Below are positions 1-7,264 of a DNA stretch of 27,005 nt, piece by piece; within the stretch, counting starts at the first letter, position 1, and the number at the start of each line of letters is the position of its first letter. Below the pieces are notes generated by a model that ran no database searches, had not been told where the DNA came from, and saw only the letters and a program-made list of their open reading frames with translations. This stretch comes from STD1-80 sp043802745 (GTDB taxonomy: Bacteria > Patescibacteriota > Minisyncoccia > Minisyncoccales > CG1-02-41-26), in contig JAZDKU010000025.1 of NCBI GenBank assembly GCA_043802745.1, forward strand, positions 1 to 27,005, written 5' to 3'. Position numbers and translations under genes: made by a program.

Positions 1-102
1 TTGGGGTATATTGCCGACAAGACAGGCTTAATTATGGCTTTAATAATATCCCAGATAGCTTTGCTTGTCCCGCTAATTTTTTACAGAAAAATTTTCAAAT
101 AA
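1..102 (+). CDS. C-terminal end of a multi-pass membrane transporter, MFS-like (partial)
   Basis: The window opens inside a reading frame that runs from base 1 to a TAA at 100-102. The 33 residues seen start with LGYIADKTG, continue as a hydrophobic stretch (about residues 10-27) and end with a basic tail (YRKIFK). A G-x-x-A-D-x-x-G loop followed by a final membrane helix and a short charged tail is what the last helix of major facilitator transporters looks like. The start and most of the protein lie outside the window, so the substrate cannot be told. The next gene starts only three bases after the stop, suggesting cotranscription. Another multi-pass membrane family is possible. Confidence 0.55.
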   Translation: MGYIADKTGLIMALIISQIALLVPLIFYRKIFK

Positions 103-105
103 ATT

Positions 106-852
106 ATGGCAAAAGTATCAAAAATAATTTGGTGGGGGGTGTTTTTTGTGGGGTTAGGGTTTTTGGGTTATTCTTATTTTATTGAGCCCAATATTATTGA
201 GGTTGAAAACCAAGTTTTTGATTTAAATTGCCTTTCGCAAAATATCAATAATGAAAAGATTGTTCAGATTTCGGATTTGCATTTTACAGACAAAACTCCC
301 CAAGCCAGGGCAGAAAGGATTTTTCAAGAAATTGAAAAAATCCAACCAGCTTACATTTTTATCACCGGAGATTTAGTGAGCAATAAAGGCGGGAAAGAGT
401 TAATGGTTGGATTTACCAAACAGCTTTCGGCTATAGCTAAAACATATATTATTTTTGGCAATTGGGATTACGATGCTTTTGGCACTGGTATTGTTAAGTT
501 TCAAAAAGAGCTTGAGAATGCGGGGGCTGTAGTTTTAACTGATGAGTTTGGCCAAGTTGATTTTCAAGGAAAGTGCAAGATACTTTTGGCTCATAATCCT
601 GATATTGTGAAGCAGGATTTAGTGGGTGAGTTTGACCTAGTTTTAGCTGGCCACACGCATGGTGGCCAAGTGTATCTGCCTTTTATAACCAAGGAAATAG
701 TGTTAAGATTTGTTGGAGGAAAAGATTACCCAAAAGGCAGATTTCAAACAGGGTGGAGGAGCTGGCTCTATGTAAACCGAGGACTGGGGGTTAGCAGTTT
801 CCCTTTTCGGTTTTTATCCCCCCCAGAAATCACAATAATTATTTTAAAATAA
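106..852 (+). CDS. Membrane-anchored calcineurin-like metallophosphoesterase (YaeI/YkuE-like)
   Basis: A 248-aa protein with one N-terminal membrane segment (about residues 7-26) followed by a metallophosphoesterase domain. Visible metal-binding motifs are D57 and H59 (SDLH), D89 (TGDLV), N119 (GNWD), H163 (AHNPD), and H183/H185 in AGHTHGGQ. The layout of an anchor plus short catalytic domain ending in GHTHGGQ matches the YaeI/YkuE group, which acts on phosphodiester or phospholipid-type substrates at the membrane; the true substrate is unknown here. An oddity is GNWD in place of the usual GNHD/GNHE: the histidine normally thought to help protonate the leaving group is a tryptophan, while the metal-binding Asn is kept. 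It sits 3 bases after the transporter stop and 6 before the next gene. Confidence 0.88.
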   Translation: MAKVSKIIWWGVFFVGLGFLGYSYFIEPNIIEVENQVFDLNCLSQNINNEKIVQISDLHFTDKTPQARAERIFQEIEKIQPAYIFITGDLVSNKGGKELMVGFTKQLSAIAKTYIIFGNWDYDAFGTGIVKFQKELENAGAVVLTDEFGQVDFQGKCKILLAHNPDIVKQDLVGEFDLVLAGHTHGGQVYLPFITKEIVLRFVGGKDYPKGRFQTGWRSWLYVNRGLGVSSFPFRFLSPPEITIIILK

Positions 853-858
853 AAAAAT

Positions 859-1713
859 ATGCAAGAAAATAATATAATTATTGAAAATCAAGAAAGATTG
901 GAGCGGATTAAGGATGAAATGAAAAAGGCCGGGGTAGAAAATTTGCATATTTTAGCTGATTTTGACAGAACTTTAACCAAAGTGTTTACTAATGGCCGAA
1001 AAGCTTGCTCGCTTATGGGTGTTTTACGCGAAACCGATATTATGTCAGAGGAATATAAACAGAAGGCCCAAGAATTATTTAATTATTACCATCCGTTTGA
1101 AGTTGATAGCTCAATAAGTAAAGAAGAAAAGAAAAATTTGATGGGGGAGTGGTGGAGAAAAGCTTTTGACTTGATGTTTGAGTTTAATTTTAGCCAAGGT
1201 TACTTGCAAAAAATTGTAGATATCGGGCTCTTGCAATTTAGAGAAGGCGCTTTAGAGTTTTTTAATATTTTAAAAACAAAAAAGATTCCTTTAATAATTA
1301 TTTCAGCCAGTGGGGTAGGGGAGGCAATAAAAACATTTTTTAAAAAATCAGGGATTTCTTTAGAGAATATTCACATAATTTCTAATAGCTTTGAGTGGGA
1401 TGAAAATGGGAAGGCGATTAAGGTGAAAGAACCAATCATTCATAGCTTGAATAAAGATGAAACTTTAATAAAAGATTTTCCGGAAATTTTCAAAAAGGTG
1501 GAAAAAAGAAAAAATGTTATTTTATTAGGTGATAATATTGAAGATACAGCTATGATTGAGGGTTTTGAATATGATAATTTATTAAAAATCGGGTTTTTGA
1601 ATGAAAATGTTGAGGAAAATTTAGGGGTTTACAAACAGAATTTTGACGTTATAATAACAAACGACGGCTCAATGAAATTTATCAACGAGCTGTTAAAAAA
1701 TTTAGTAAATTAA
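859..1713 (+). CDS. Pyrimidine 5'-nucleotidase-like HAD protein (UMPH-1 family)
   Basis: A 284-aa protein whose sequence matches the UMPH-1 (cytosolic 5'-nucleotidase III) family of HAD phosphatases, best known from eukaryotes, which remove phosphate from UMP and CMP. Motif I is D34-F-D36-R-T-L-T, where D34 would form the aspartyl-phosphate and D36 act as acid/base. The long helical cap follows, with the family-type stretch YYHPFEVD (77-84) and GEWWRKAFDL (96-105). Motif II is S149-A-S-G, the lysine motif lies near K188-K190 before EPIIHSLNKD, and motif IV is G224-D225-N226-x-x-D229. Length is close to the usual 290-300 aa. In a minimal genome this could recycle pyrimidine nucleosides. It is 6 bases behind the phosphoesterase. 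A different small phosphate substrate is possible. Confidence 0.85.
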   Translation: MQENNIIIENQERLERIKDEMKKAGVENLHILADFDRTLTKVFTNGRKACSLMGVLRETDIMSEEYKQKAQELFNYYHPFEVDSSISKEEKKNLMGEWWRKAFDLMFEFNFSQGYLQKIVDIGLLQFREGALEFFNILKTKKIPLIIISASGVGEAIKTFFKKSGISLENIHIISNSFEWDENGKAIKVKEPIIHSLNKDETLIKDFPEIFKKVEKRKNVILLGDNIEDTAMIEGFEYDNLLKIGFLNENVEENLGVYKQNFDVIITNDGSMKFINELLKNLVN

Positions 1714-1780
1714 AAATTAAATTTGCAGCAAGCAAATTGTTTGATTTTCAATTAGATAATTTAATTGCTGTAAAAACATA

Positions 1781-1786
1781 GGGGGG
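1781..1786 (+). promoter_or_regulatory. Strong G-rich ribosome binding site for the 79-aa gene
   Basis: A run of six G follows AAACATA and ends six bases before ATG 1793. Nearly all other genes here start behind A/T-only leaders, so this Shine-Dalgarno-like run stands out and fixes the start. Only the 38-aa gene at 19102 has something comparable. Confidence 0.6.
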
Positions 1787-1792
1787 TATAAA

Positions 1793-2032
1793 ATGTCTAA
1801 CATAGTCGTTGCCGTAAGAAGGGGAGAGGTTTACAATGAAAAAGGGAGTAAGGTTTTTTATCTTGTAGTCGAGAGGATGGGAGGTATTTTTGAGCATTGT
1901 TTGACCAAAAGCCCTGACTATGAGAAGCCTTACTATACTATAAGAGGCGAAAGTTCCGAAGAGATTTCGGAAGAAGCTTTAAACAAGGCGATAAAGAGGT
2001 TTGTCGCCAAGGAGGCAATGCCAGCTAAATAA
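1793..2032 (+). CDS. 79-aa protein of unknown function
   Basis: I do not recognise this family. The protein starts MSNIVVAVRRGEV, is rich in charged residues, has no membrane segment or signal peptide, and looks like a small soluble beta-then-alpha fold: strands at about 3-10, 20-28 and 44-50, then an acidic helix EEISEEALNKAIKRFV (about 56-71). It has a strong G-rich ribosome binding site, and its last codons form the left arm of a rho-independent hairpin whose loop holds the stop codon. A good ribosome site plus a dedicated terminator point to a separate, possibly highly expressed transcript. No clear -35/-10 pair is visible in the 79-base gap upstream, so it may be read from the preceding genes. 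Confidence 0.75.
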   Translation: MSNIVVAVRRGEVYNEKGSKVFYLVVERMGGIFEHCLTKSPDYEKPYYTIRGESSEEISEEALNKAIKRFVAKEAMPAK

Positions 2033-2053
2033 ATAGCTGGCATTTGGTTTTTT
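2017..2053 (+). terminator. Rho-independent terminator overlapping a stop codon
   Basis: The arms AATGCCAGCTA (2017-2027) and TAGCTGGCATT (2034-2044) are perfect complements over 11 bp around a six-base loop AATAAA, which contains the TAA stop at 2030-2032. A T-rich tail with six T in a row (2048-2053) follows. The hairpin codes for the last residues of the 79-aa protein and leaves almost no 3' untranslated region. Confidence 0.85.
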
Positions 2054-2082
2054 ATGGTGGTAAAATATTTATATAGCTGTTT

Positions 2083-3843
2083 ATGAAAGATAATACTAAA
2101 AAGACATTAAAATATTTTTGGAAAGCTGGCCTGAAATATAAAGTTTCGGGATTTTTTAATTTATTTTCCGTGGTAATAGCTGTGGCTCTTGGGGCGATTG
2201 CGCCTTTGTACTATAGAGATTTTTTCAATGTTTTAGCTAACAGCGGGCTTGCCAAAGCCCAAGCTGTTTTATTGCTAATTAAAATTTTAATTATTATTGG
2301 GGTTATAAATTTATTAGAGTGGATTTTTTGGCGGGTTTCTGATTTTGCTATAGCGCATTTTGAATCTCATGTTATAGCTGATTTAAACAGCCAATGTTTT
2401 GAGTATTTACAAAAGCATTCATCTTCTTTCTTTAATAATAATTTTGTGGGCGCTTTGGTGAAAAGAGTTAAGTGGTTTGGCAAGGCATTTGAAAATATTA
2501 TTGACAAGCTTACTTGGAATATTATACCCCTGGCTGTGAGCATGGTTATTATCTCAATTGTTTTATTTAAACGAAGTTTTTGGATTGGCTTGGGCGTTGT
2601 TGTGTGGACAGCTCTTTTCCTATTTTTTAATTTTATTTTTGCTGGTTATAAGCTTCGCTATGATATTAAAAGGACCCAAAAAGAAACAGAAACCACCGGT
2701 ATTTTAGCTGACACTATTACTAATCACGGCAACATTAATTTATTCAATGGGCTTTTCAGAGAAGCAAAGTTTTTTAAAGGTAAAATGGAGGAGTGGCGAA
2801 AATTGGCCAAGTTTACCTGGAATCTTAATAACTTTTTTCACGCAGGCCAGGGATTTTTAATGGTGGCTTTTGAGGTTGGCATTATGTATGGCGCGATTAT
2901 TCTTTGGCAAAGAGGTTTTTTAACTATTGGCGACTTTGCTTTATTACAATCATACTTAATAAGTATTTTTCATAGGGTTTGGGATTTTAACAAAGTTATC
3001 CGCAATATTTATGAAAGCTTAGCTGATGCAGAGGAAATGACCGAAATTTTAGAAACGCCTCATGAAATTCAAGACATGCCTAAAGCTAAGAAATTATTAG
3101 TTTCTCAGGGCTCTCTTGAGTTTAAAAATGTTGATTTTTATTATAATCAAACTCGCCCTATTTTAAAAGATTTTAATTTAGTAGTGAAAAGTCGCGAAAA
3201 GGTTGCTTTAATCGGGCCATCGGGCAGTGGCAAAACCACGTTAGCAAAGCTTATTTTGCGTATGCACGATGTAACAGCTGGGGAAATTTCAATTGATGGC
3301 CAAAATATTGCTAAGGTTACTCAAGAGAGCTTAAAAGCAAACATTGCCTTTGTGCCTCAAGACCCTCTTTTATTTCATCGAACTTTACTGGAGAATATCC
3401 GCTATGGCCGGCCTTTGGCTACAGAGAAAGAAATAATAACTGCTAGTAAAATGGCCCAGTGTCATGAATTTATAACCAACTTGTCTGATGGTTATAATAC
3501 CTATGTGGGTGAGAGGGGGGTTAAGCTTTCTGGGGGAGAGCGCCAAAGAGTAGCCATTGCCAGGGCTATTTTGCGTAATGCCCAGATTTTAATTTTAGAT
3601 GAAGCAACTTCTAGCCTAGACTCTTCTTCTGAGCTTTTAATTCAAAAAGCCATTAGCGAGTTAATGAAAAACAAAACTGTGATTGTTATTGCGCATCGTT
3701 TGTCTACTATCCGCCAAGTGGATCGTATTTTGGTAATTGACAATGGTAAGATTAAAGAAGAGGGCACACACCAAGAATTAACAAAGTTTGTTCATGGCGA
3801 ATACAAGCGGCTTTGGAACTTACAGGCTTTGGGGTTTAAGTAG
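2083..3843 (+). CDS. ABC exporter, fused membrane and ATPase domains (MsbA/LmrA-like)
   Basis: A 586-aa half-transporter expected to work as a homodimer or a heterodimer. The N-terminal ~330 residues hold about six hydrophobic segments (type IV exporter fold), then a full ATPase domain: Walker A GPSGSGKTT at 378-386, Q-loop Q426 in VPQDP, signature LSGGERQR starting at 482, Walker B ending D506 with catalytic E507 (DEATSSLD), and H-loop H538 (AHRLST). All catalytic parts are intact. Substrate cannot be told from sequence; lipids, peptides and drugs are the usual cargo. No partner transporter gene lies next to it. It follows a strong terminator, so it should have its own promoter in 2045-2082, but only poor boxes are visible there. 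Confidence 0.93.
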   Translation: MKDNTKKTLKYFWKAGLKYKVSGFFNLFSVVIAVALGAIAPLYYRDFFNVLANSGLAKAQAVLLLIKILIIIGVINLLEWIFWRVSDFAIAHFESHVIADLNSQCFEYLQKHSSSFFNNNFVGALVKRVKWFGKAFENIIDKLTWNIIPLAVSMVIISIVLFKRSFWIGLGVVVWTALFLFFNFIFAGYKLRYDIKRTQKETETTGILADTITNHGNINLFNGLFREAKFFKGKMEEWRKLAKFTWNLNNFFHAGQGFLMVAFEVGIMYGAIILWQRGFLTIGDFALLQSYLISIFHRVWDFNKVIRNIYESLADAEEMTEILETPHEIQDMPKAKKLLVSQGSLEFKNVDFYYNQTRPILKDFNLVVKSREKVALIGPSGSGKTTLAKLILRMHDVTAGEISIDGQNIAKVTQESLKANIAFVPQDPLLFHRTLLENIRYGRPLATEKEIITASKMAQCHEFITNLSDGYNTYVGERGVKLSGGERQRVAIARAILRNAQILILDEATSSLDSSSELLIQKAISELMKNKTVIVIAHRLSTIRQVDRILVIDNGKIKEEGTHQELTKFVHGEYKRLWNLQALGFK

Positions 3844-3858
3844 GTGGGGGGTTTTGGG

Positions 3859-3907
3859 AAAGTCAAGTCTTTTAAGGGTTGACGTTTTCTTGGAGAAGTA
3901 ATAAACT
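3859..3907 (+). promoter_or_regulatory. Sigma70-type promoter with upstream dyad, for the V-type ATPase operon
   Basis: The -35 box is TTGACG (3879-3884), followed by a 17-base spacer and -10 TAAACT (3902-3907), 33 bases before the first ATPase gene. Overlapping the -35 is an imperfect dyad: GTCAAGTCT on the left and AGGGTTGAC on the right (3862-3883). Almost the same 24-25 bases stand at 19006-19029 in the same position relative to another promoter, so the element looks like a conserved control site. Confidence 0.65.
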
Positions 3908-3939
3908 GAAAAAATCTTATTAAACTATAAATTAAATTT

Positions 3940-4248
3940 ATGGACGAACTTTCTTTGGTTTTACAAAAAGAGCAAGAAGTAAAAGAAAAAATTGAGACAG
4001 CTCAAAAATCAGCAGATTTAGCTTTGCAAGAAAAAAAGCTTGAGTTAGAAAAAAAGCTTAACAGCATATCGCCATCGCCAAGCGATATAGAACAGCTAAG
4101 TCTTGCTAAAGAAAAAAAGTTTCAAGCTATCAAGCAACTATTTGAAGAAAAAACAAAAAAAGGGCTTGAGGATGTAGCGAAAATTAAAAAAGAAAAGCTT
4201 GGTTTGGCGGTGGATTATTTAGTAGAAAAGATTTTATGCTTAAAGTAG
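3940..4248 (+). CDS. ntpF: V/A-type ATPase peripheral stalk subunit (NtpF / subunit G/H)
   Basis: A 102-aa, strongly charged protein rich in K, E and Q with almost no aromatic residues, predicted to be one long coiled coil broken near a Ser/Pro stretch (about 44-48, SPSPS). Such short coiled-coil proteins form the peripheral stalk with subunit E and hold the catalytic head still against subunit I. Identification rests mainly on its place: first gene of an operon in the order of the Enterococcus hirae ntp operon, directly before ntpI, which it overlaps by 13 bases. The coiled coil alone would not identify it. It is transcribed from the promoter at 3879-3907. Confidence 0.75.
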   Translation: MDELSLVLQKEQEVKEKIETAQKSADLALQEKKLELEKKLNSISPSPSDIEQLSLAKEKKFQAIKQLFEEKTKKGLEDVAKIKKEKLGLAVDYLVEKILCLK

Positions 4249-6158
4249 CTAAAAAATATATTTTAGCTTTTCCTAAAGAAAGCCGAAGCCAAGTATCATC
4301 TGCTATAACAAAGGCAGGATCTTTTGAAATAATTGAGGCTAAGAAAGAGGTAAAAGAAGAGGATGTTTTAAAGAATTTGCAAAATATTGGTTATCGTTTG
4401 GCTACCATAGATTTTGCTATTGGGTATTTACTGCCGTTTATCAAAAAGCCATCATTTCTTTCTAAATTTAAAGACTCTAAAGTTTTACTTCATAAAGATT
4501 CTTTGAGTTCCACAGAGCAAGAAAAAATTTTCCAAACAGCTAAAAGAATAGAAAAAATAGAAAAAAAGTTAGATATTTTTAAAAAAGAAGGAAAAGATAC
4601 GCAAAAAAGCCTTTTGGAGCTTGAAAAATTTAATGGATTATCTTTTTTGCCCCAAGACACAGACCAAGCTTTTTTCTTTGTTGCTGGTGTGGCCAAGCCC
4701 CGCAAAGATGCGCTTCTTAAACTTTTAAAAGATAGTGGTTTTTGGGAAAAGCCCTTGGTCTCCCTACCTGGCAAAGAAGTGTATTTGGTAGCTGGGCTAA
4801 AGCAAGATAAAGACAAGGCAGTAAACATTATAAAAAACCAAAAAGCTGAAATTTTTTCTTATAATTTTAAGCAAGGCCCTGTTCAAGAAAGAGCTGACCT
4901 GCAAAACCAAGCAGAAGAAAATATTAAAACAACAGGAGCGCTTAAACAAGAACTTTCTTTAATGGCTAAAGAAATGGAAAAGTTTAAGCTTTACAGGGAT
5001 ATTTTAGAAATTGAGAAAATAAACTGGGAAATAAAAAATAAAACATTATTTGAAGGAATTTTAGATTATGTTATTTTTTGGGGATATGAAAAAGAAACAA
5101 AAAAATTAAAAGAACAAATTTCTTTAATAGTTAAAGAGGCTAGATTAATAGAAATTGCCCCAGCAAAAGGAGAAGAGCCAAGAGTTGTTTTGGAAAACCA
5201 TAGCTTAATTAGGCCATTTCAATATGTAACGGAAATTTTTGGTATGCCCAAACCCGGCGAGGTTGACCCCACCCCATATCTAGCTTTTTTCTTCATTCTA
5301 TTTTTCGGAGTTTGTTTAACAGATGCAGGTTATGGGATTTTGCTGATTGCTTTTACTCTGCCTGCCTTGATATTTTTAAAGAAAAAGCTAGGCGACACCA
5401 AGCTCATAAAGCTAATGTTTTATGGAGGAATTTCTACTTTAATAATGGGGATTTTATTTGGTAGTTATTTTGGCTCAACCACTCAAACTTTGCAAAAATT
5501 TCCATTTTGGTATAAATTAAAAATGATTGATCCAATAGAGGACACTATTTTATTTATGGGGTTGTCATTTGGCATTGGATATTTGCAGGTGGCTTTTGCT
5601 CAGGTAATTAAAATGATTACCGGGAGGAACAACAAAAATAAGGAAATGTTTGCTAATGGCTTGGCATGGTTGATTTTTTACGCAGCCTTGATTGTCTTTG
5701 TTTTAGCAAAGATTAAGATGGTGCAATTGCCCTATATTCCTACAGTGTTTTTAGCAAGTTCTCTTGGATTTTTAGTAATAGCTGAATCATTTGGCCAAAA
5801 GATATTTTTAAGGCCATTGGTTGGGGCTATTAAAATTTTGCAGGGAATTATTGGTACAATGTCGGACGTGTTATCATACTCTCGATTGGTAGCTTTGGGT
5901 TTGTCGACGGCTGTTATTGCTTTAATTGTTAATCAAATTGCTTTTTTATTGGGAGGGATGATACCTTATGTGGGGTGGGTTTTAACCGTTTTGGTTTTGA
6001 TTGGCGGGCATATATTTAATTTAGGGATTAATGCTTTGGGGTCTTTTATTCATTCAGGAAGGTTGCAATTTGTGGAATTTTTTCCTAAATTTCTAGAGGG
6101 AGGGGGAAAGAGATTCAATCCAATTAAACCAGAATTAAAATATAGTCGAATAGAATAA
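4236..6158 (+). CDS. ntpI: V/A-type ATPase membrane subunit I (a subunit)
   Basis: A 640-aa protein that forms the ion half-channels next to the rotor ring. The N-terminal half (about 1-330) is soluble and partly coiled coil and binds the peripheral stalks. The C-terminal half has about seven or eight membrane helices beginning at LAFFFILFFGVCLTDAGYG. The helix DVLSYSRLVALGLS carries the conserved arginine R550 that faces the ring carboxylate and is essential for ion movement in this family. The ending GHIFNLGINALGSFIHSGRL followed by VEFFPKF is also typical. Length matches known subunit I proteins. It overlaps the previous gene by 13 bases, which suggests translational coupling, and is separated from ntpK by 82 bases of repetitive AT-rich DNA. 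Confidence 0.95.
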   Translation: MLKVAKKYILAFPKESRSQVSSAITKAGSFEIIEAKKEVKEEDVLKNLQNIGYRLATIDFAIGYLLPFIKKPSFLSKFKDSKVLLHKDSLSSTEQEKIFQTAKRIEKIEKKLDIFKKEGKDTQKSLLELEKFNGLSFLPQDTDQAFFFVAGVAKPRKDALLKLLKDSGFWEKPLVSLPGKEVYLVAGLKQDKDKAVNIIKNQKAEIFSYNFKQGPVQERADLQNQAEENIKTTGALKQELSLMAKEMEKFKLYRDILEIEKINWEIKNKTLFEGILDYVIFWGYEKETKKLKEQISLIVKEARLIEIAPAKGEEPRVVLENHSLIRPFQYVTEIFGMPKPGEVDPTPYLAFFFILFFGVCLTDAGYGILLIAFTLPALIFLKKKLGDTKLIKLMFYGGISTLIMGILFGSYFGSTTQTLQKFPFWYKLKMIDPIEDTILFMGLSFGIGYLQVAFAQVIKMITGRNNKNKEMFANGLAWLIFYAALIVFVLAKIKMVQLPYIPTVFLASSLGFLVIAESFGQKIFLRPLVGAIKILQGIIGTMSDVLSYSRLVALGLSTAVIALIVNQIAFLLGGMIPYVGWVLTVLVLIGGHIFNLGINALGSFIHSGRLQFVEFFPKFLEGGGKRFNPIKPELKYSRIE

Positions 6159-6167
6159 AAAATAATA

Positions 6168-6234
6168 ATTTTCAAATTTCAAATTTCAAATTTTCAAGTT
6201 AACTTTGAATTTTGCATTTTGAATTTTGAATTAA
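6168..6234. repeat. AT-rich inverted repeat array between ntpI and ntpK
   Basis: Short TTTCAAA-type units repeat on the left and TTTGAAT-type units on the right, meeting in a GTTAAC centre at 6198-6203. The two halves are nearly complementary, so the RNA could fold into a long A/U hairpin. It lacks a T-tail terminator form. It may set the relative level of ntpK, which is needed in several copies per complex. Confidence 0.6.
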
Positions 6235-6240
6235 AAAAAT

Positions 6241-6711
6241 ATGATCGGTTTATTTTTTGCGATAGCGGGAGCGGCCATGTGCGTTGCTTTGGCGGGAATC
6301 GGTTCAATTATCGGCGTGGGCAAAGCTGGCCAAGCCGGGTCTGGTGTGGTTTCTGAAGAGCCAGAAAAATTTGGAAAGGTCTTATTACTGCAAGCATTGC
6401 CTTCTACCCAGGGTATTTATGGATTTATCGGCACTTTTTGGGTTATTATTAAACTTGGGCTTTTAAGCGGTAAGGCGCCTGATATCACATGGCAAGCTGG
6501 ATTAATGATTTTTGCGGCTTGTTTGCCAGTAGCTATTAATGGATTGGTTTCGGCTATTTATCAGTCTAAGGTTTCGGTTTCTGGAATGAATATTTTAGTT
6601 AAGCAGCCTCAAGATGCTGGTAAGGGCGTAATTATGGCTGCTATGGTTGAAACATACGCCGTGCTTGGCCTTTTAGCTACTATTTTGTTGATTCAAGGCA
6701 TTAAGATTTAA
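6241..6711 (+). CDS. ntpK: V/A-type ATPase rotor ring subunit K (proteolipid), Na+-type site
   Basis: A 156-aa four-helix proteolipid made of two fused hairpins. The first hairpin has no carboxylate but reads L53-P-S-T56-Q57-G; the second has Q108 (AIYQSK) and the ion carboxylate E137 in MVETYAVLG. In Enterococcus hirae NtpK the Na+ is held by L61, T64, Q65, Q110 and E139, and all five positions are matched here. From this established structure I infer that the ring carries Na+ rather than H+. A Gly-rich first helix (IAGAAMCVALAGIGSI) gives the close packing of ring helices. Length equals that of NtpK. The gene follows the AT-rich repeat and ends one base before the ATG of ntpE. Confidence 0.95.
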   Translation: MIGLFFAIAGAAMCVALAGIGSIIGVGKAGQAGSGVVSEEPEKFGKVLLLQALPSTQGIYGFIGTFWVIIKLGLLSGKAPDITWQAGLMIFAACLPVAINGLVSAIYQSKVSVSGMNILVKQPQDAGKGVIMAAMVETYAVLGLLATILLIQGIKI

Positions 6712-6712
6712 T

Positions 6713-7261
6713 ATGGTTGATAATATTTTAAAGGCAATAGACGAGAAAGCAGAAGAACAAATTGTGGAAATTCTCCAAAAAAAAGAGATTGCTCTTTTAG
6801 CTATGCAAGAAGACAACAATATAGCGATTCAGACAAAGCAAAAAGAGCAAAAAGATTTAGGCATTAGAAAGGTTGCCAAAGAGATTGAGGACTTTGAAAA
6901 AACATTACAAATGAGCTTGAATTTTAGCCTGCAGGGAGAAAAAAATAATCTTATTAAGGAAGTATATAATAAAGCTCAAGAAAAGGTTTCTCTTTTTGGC
7001 GAAGTTGAATTAAAGAAATTAATCAAGCACTGGATGTCTTATTTGCCCGAAGCTAAAAAAGGTCATATTACGGCTGGGGAAAGAACAGCTAAAATTTTGA
7101 AAGATTTTGTGGATAGCGAGATGAAATTGGACGGCTCTTTGGAAGAGGAAGGATTTATTTTTGTCTCAAATGATGTTGAGATAGATTGTAGGATTTCCCA
7201 AGCTTTTTCCCAGCTACAAGAAACAGTTAACCCTGAACTAATTAAAATGCTTTTTTCGTAA
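6713..7261 (+). CDS. ntpE: V/A-type ATPase peripheral stalk subunit E
   Basis: A 182-aa protein with a long charged N-terminal helix (about residues 1-85, rich in E, K and Q, coiled-coil-like) and a more globular C-terminal part (about 95-182). This is the normal build of subunit E, which pairs with the G/H subunit to form the stator that links the head to subunit I. Its place between the proteolipid gene and subunit C is as in ntp operons. It begins 1 base after the ntpK stop. Sequence conservation in this family is low, so the call depends on operon order and overall shape, but no other role fits. Confidence 0.85.
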   Translation: MVDNILKAIDEKAEEQIVEILQKKEIALLAMQEDNNIAIQTKQKEQKDLGIRKVAKEIEDFEKTLQMSLNFSLQGEKNNLIKEVYNKAQEKVSLFGEVELKKLIKHWMSYLPEAKKGHITAGERTAKILKDFVDSEMKLDGSLEEEGFIFVSNDVEIDCRISQAFSQLQETVNPELIKMLFS

Positions 7262-7264
7262 ATT

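Noticed and set aside
1723..1766. CAGCAA/TTGCTG pair and AT-rich gap before the 79-aa gene as a promoter or riboswitch
   Set aside because: Only six base pairs around a long A/T loop and no -35/-10 pair at acceptable spacing.
4490..4828. Open frame on the - strand inside ntpI, and about fifteen others like it (for example 7063-7428, 10342-10680, 15791-16105, 23679-24029)
   Set aside because: They lie opposite well-supported genes, are rich in S, F, L and I as expected from the reverse of AT-rich coding DNA, and show no known motif or ribosome site.
6284..6466. A 60-codon + frame within ntpK and a 61-codon one at 24969-25154
   Set aside because: Out-of-frame shadows of the real genes ntpK and the B3/4 protein.
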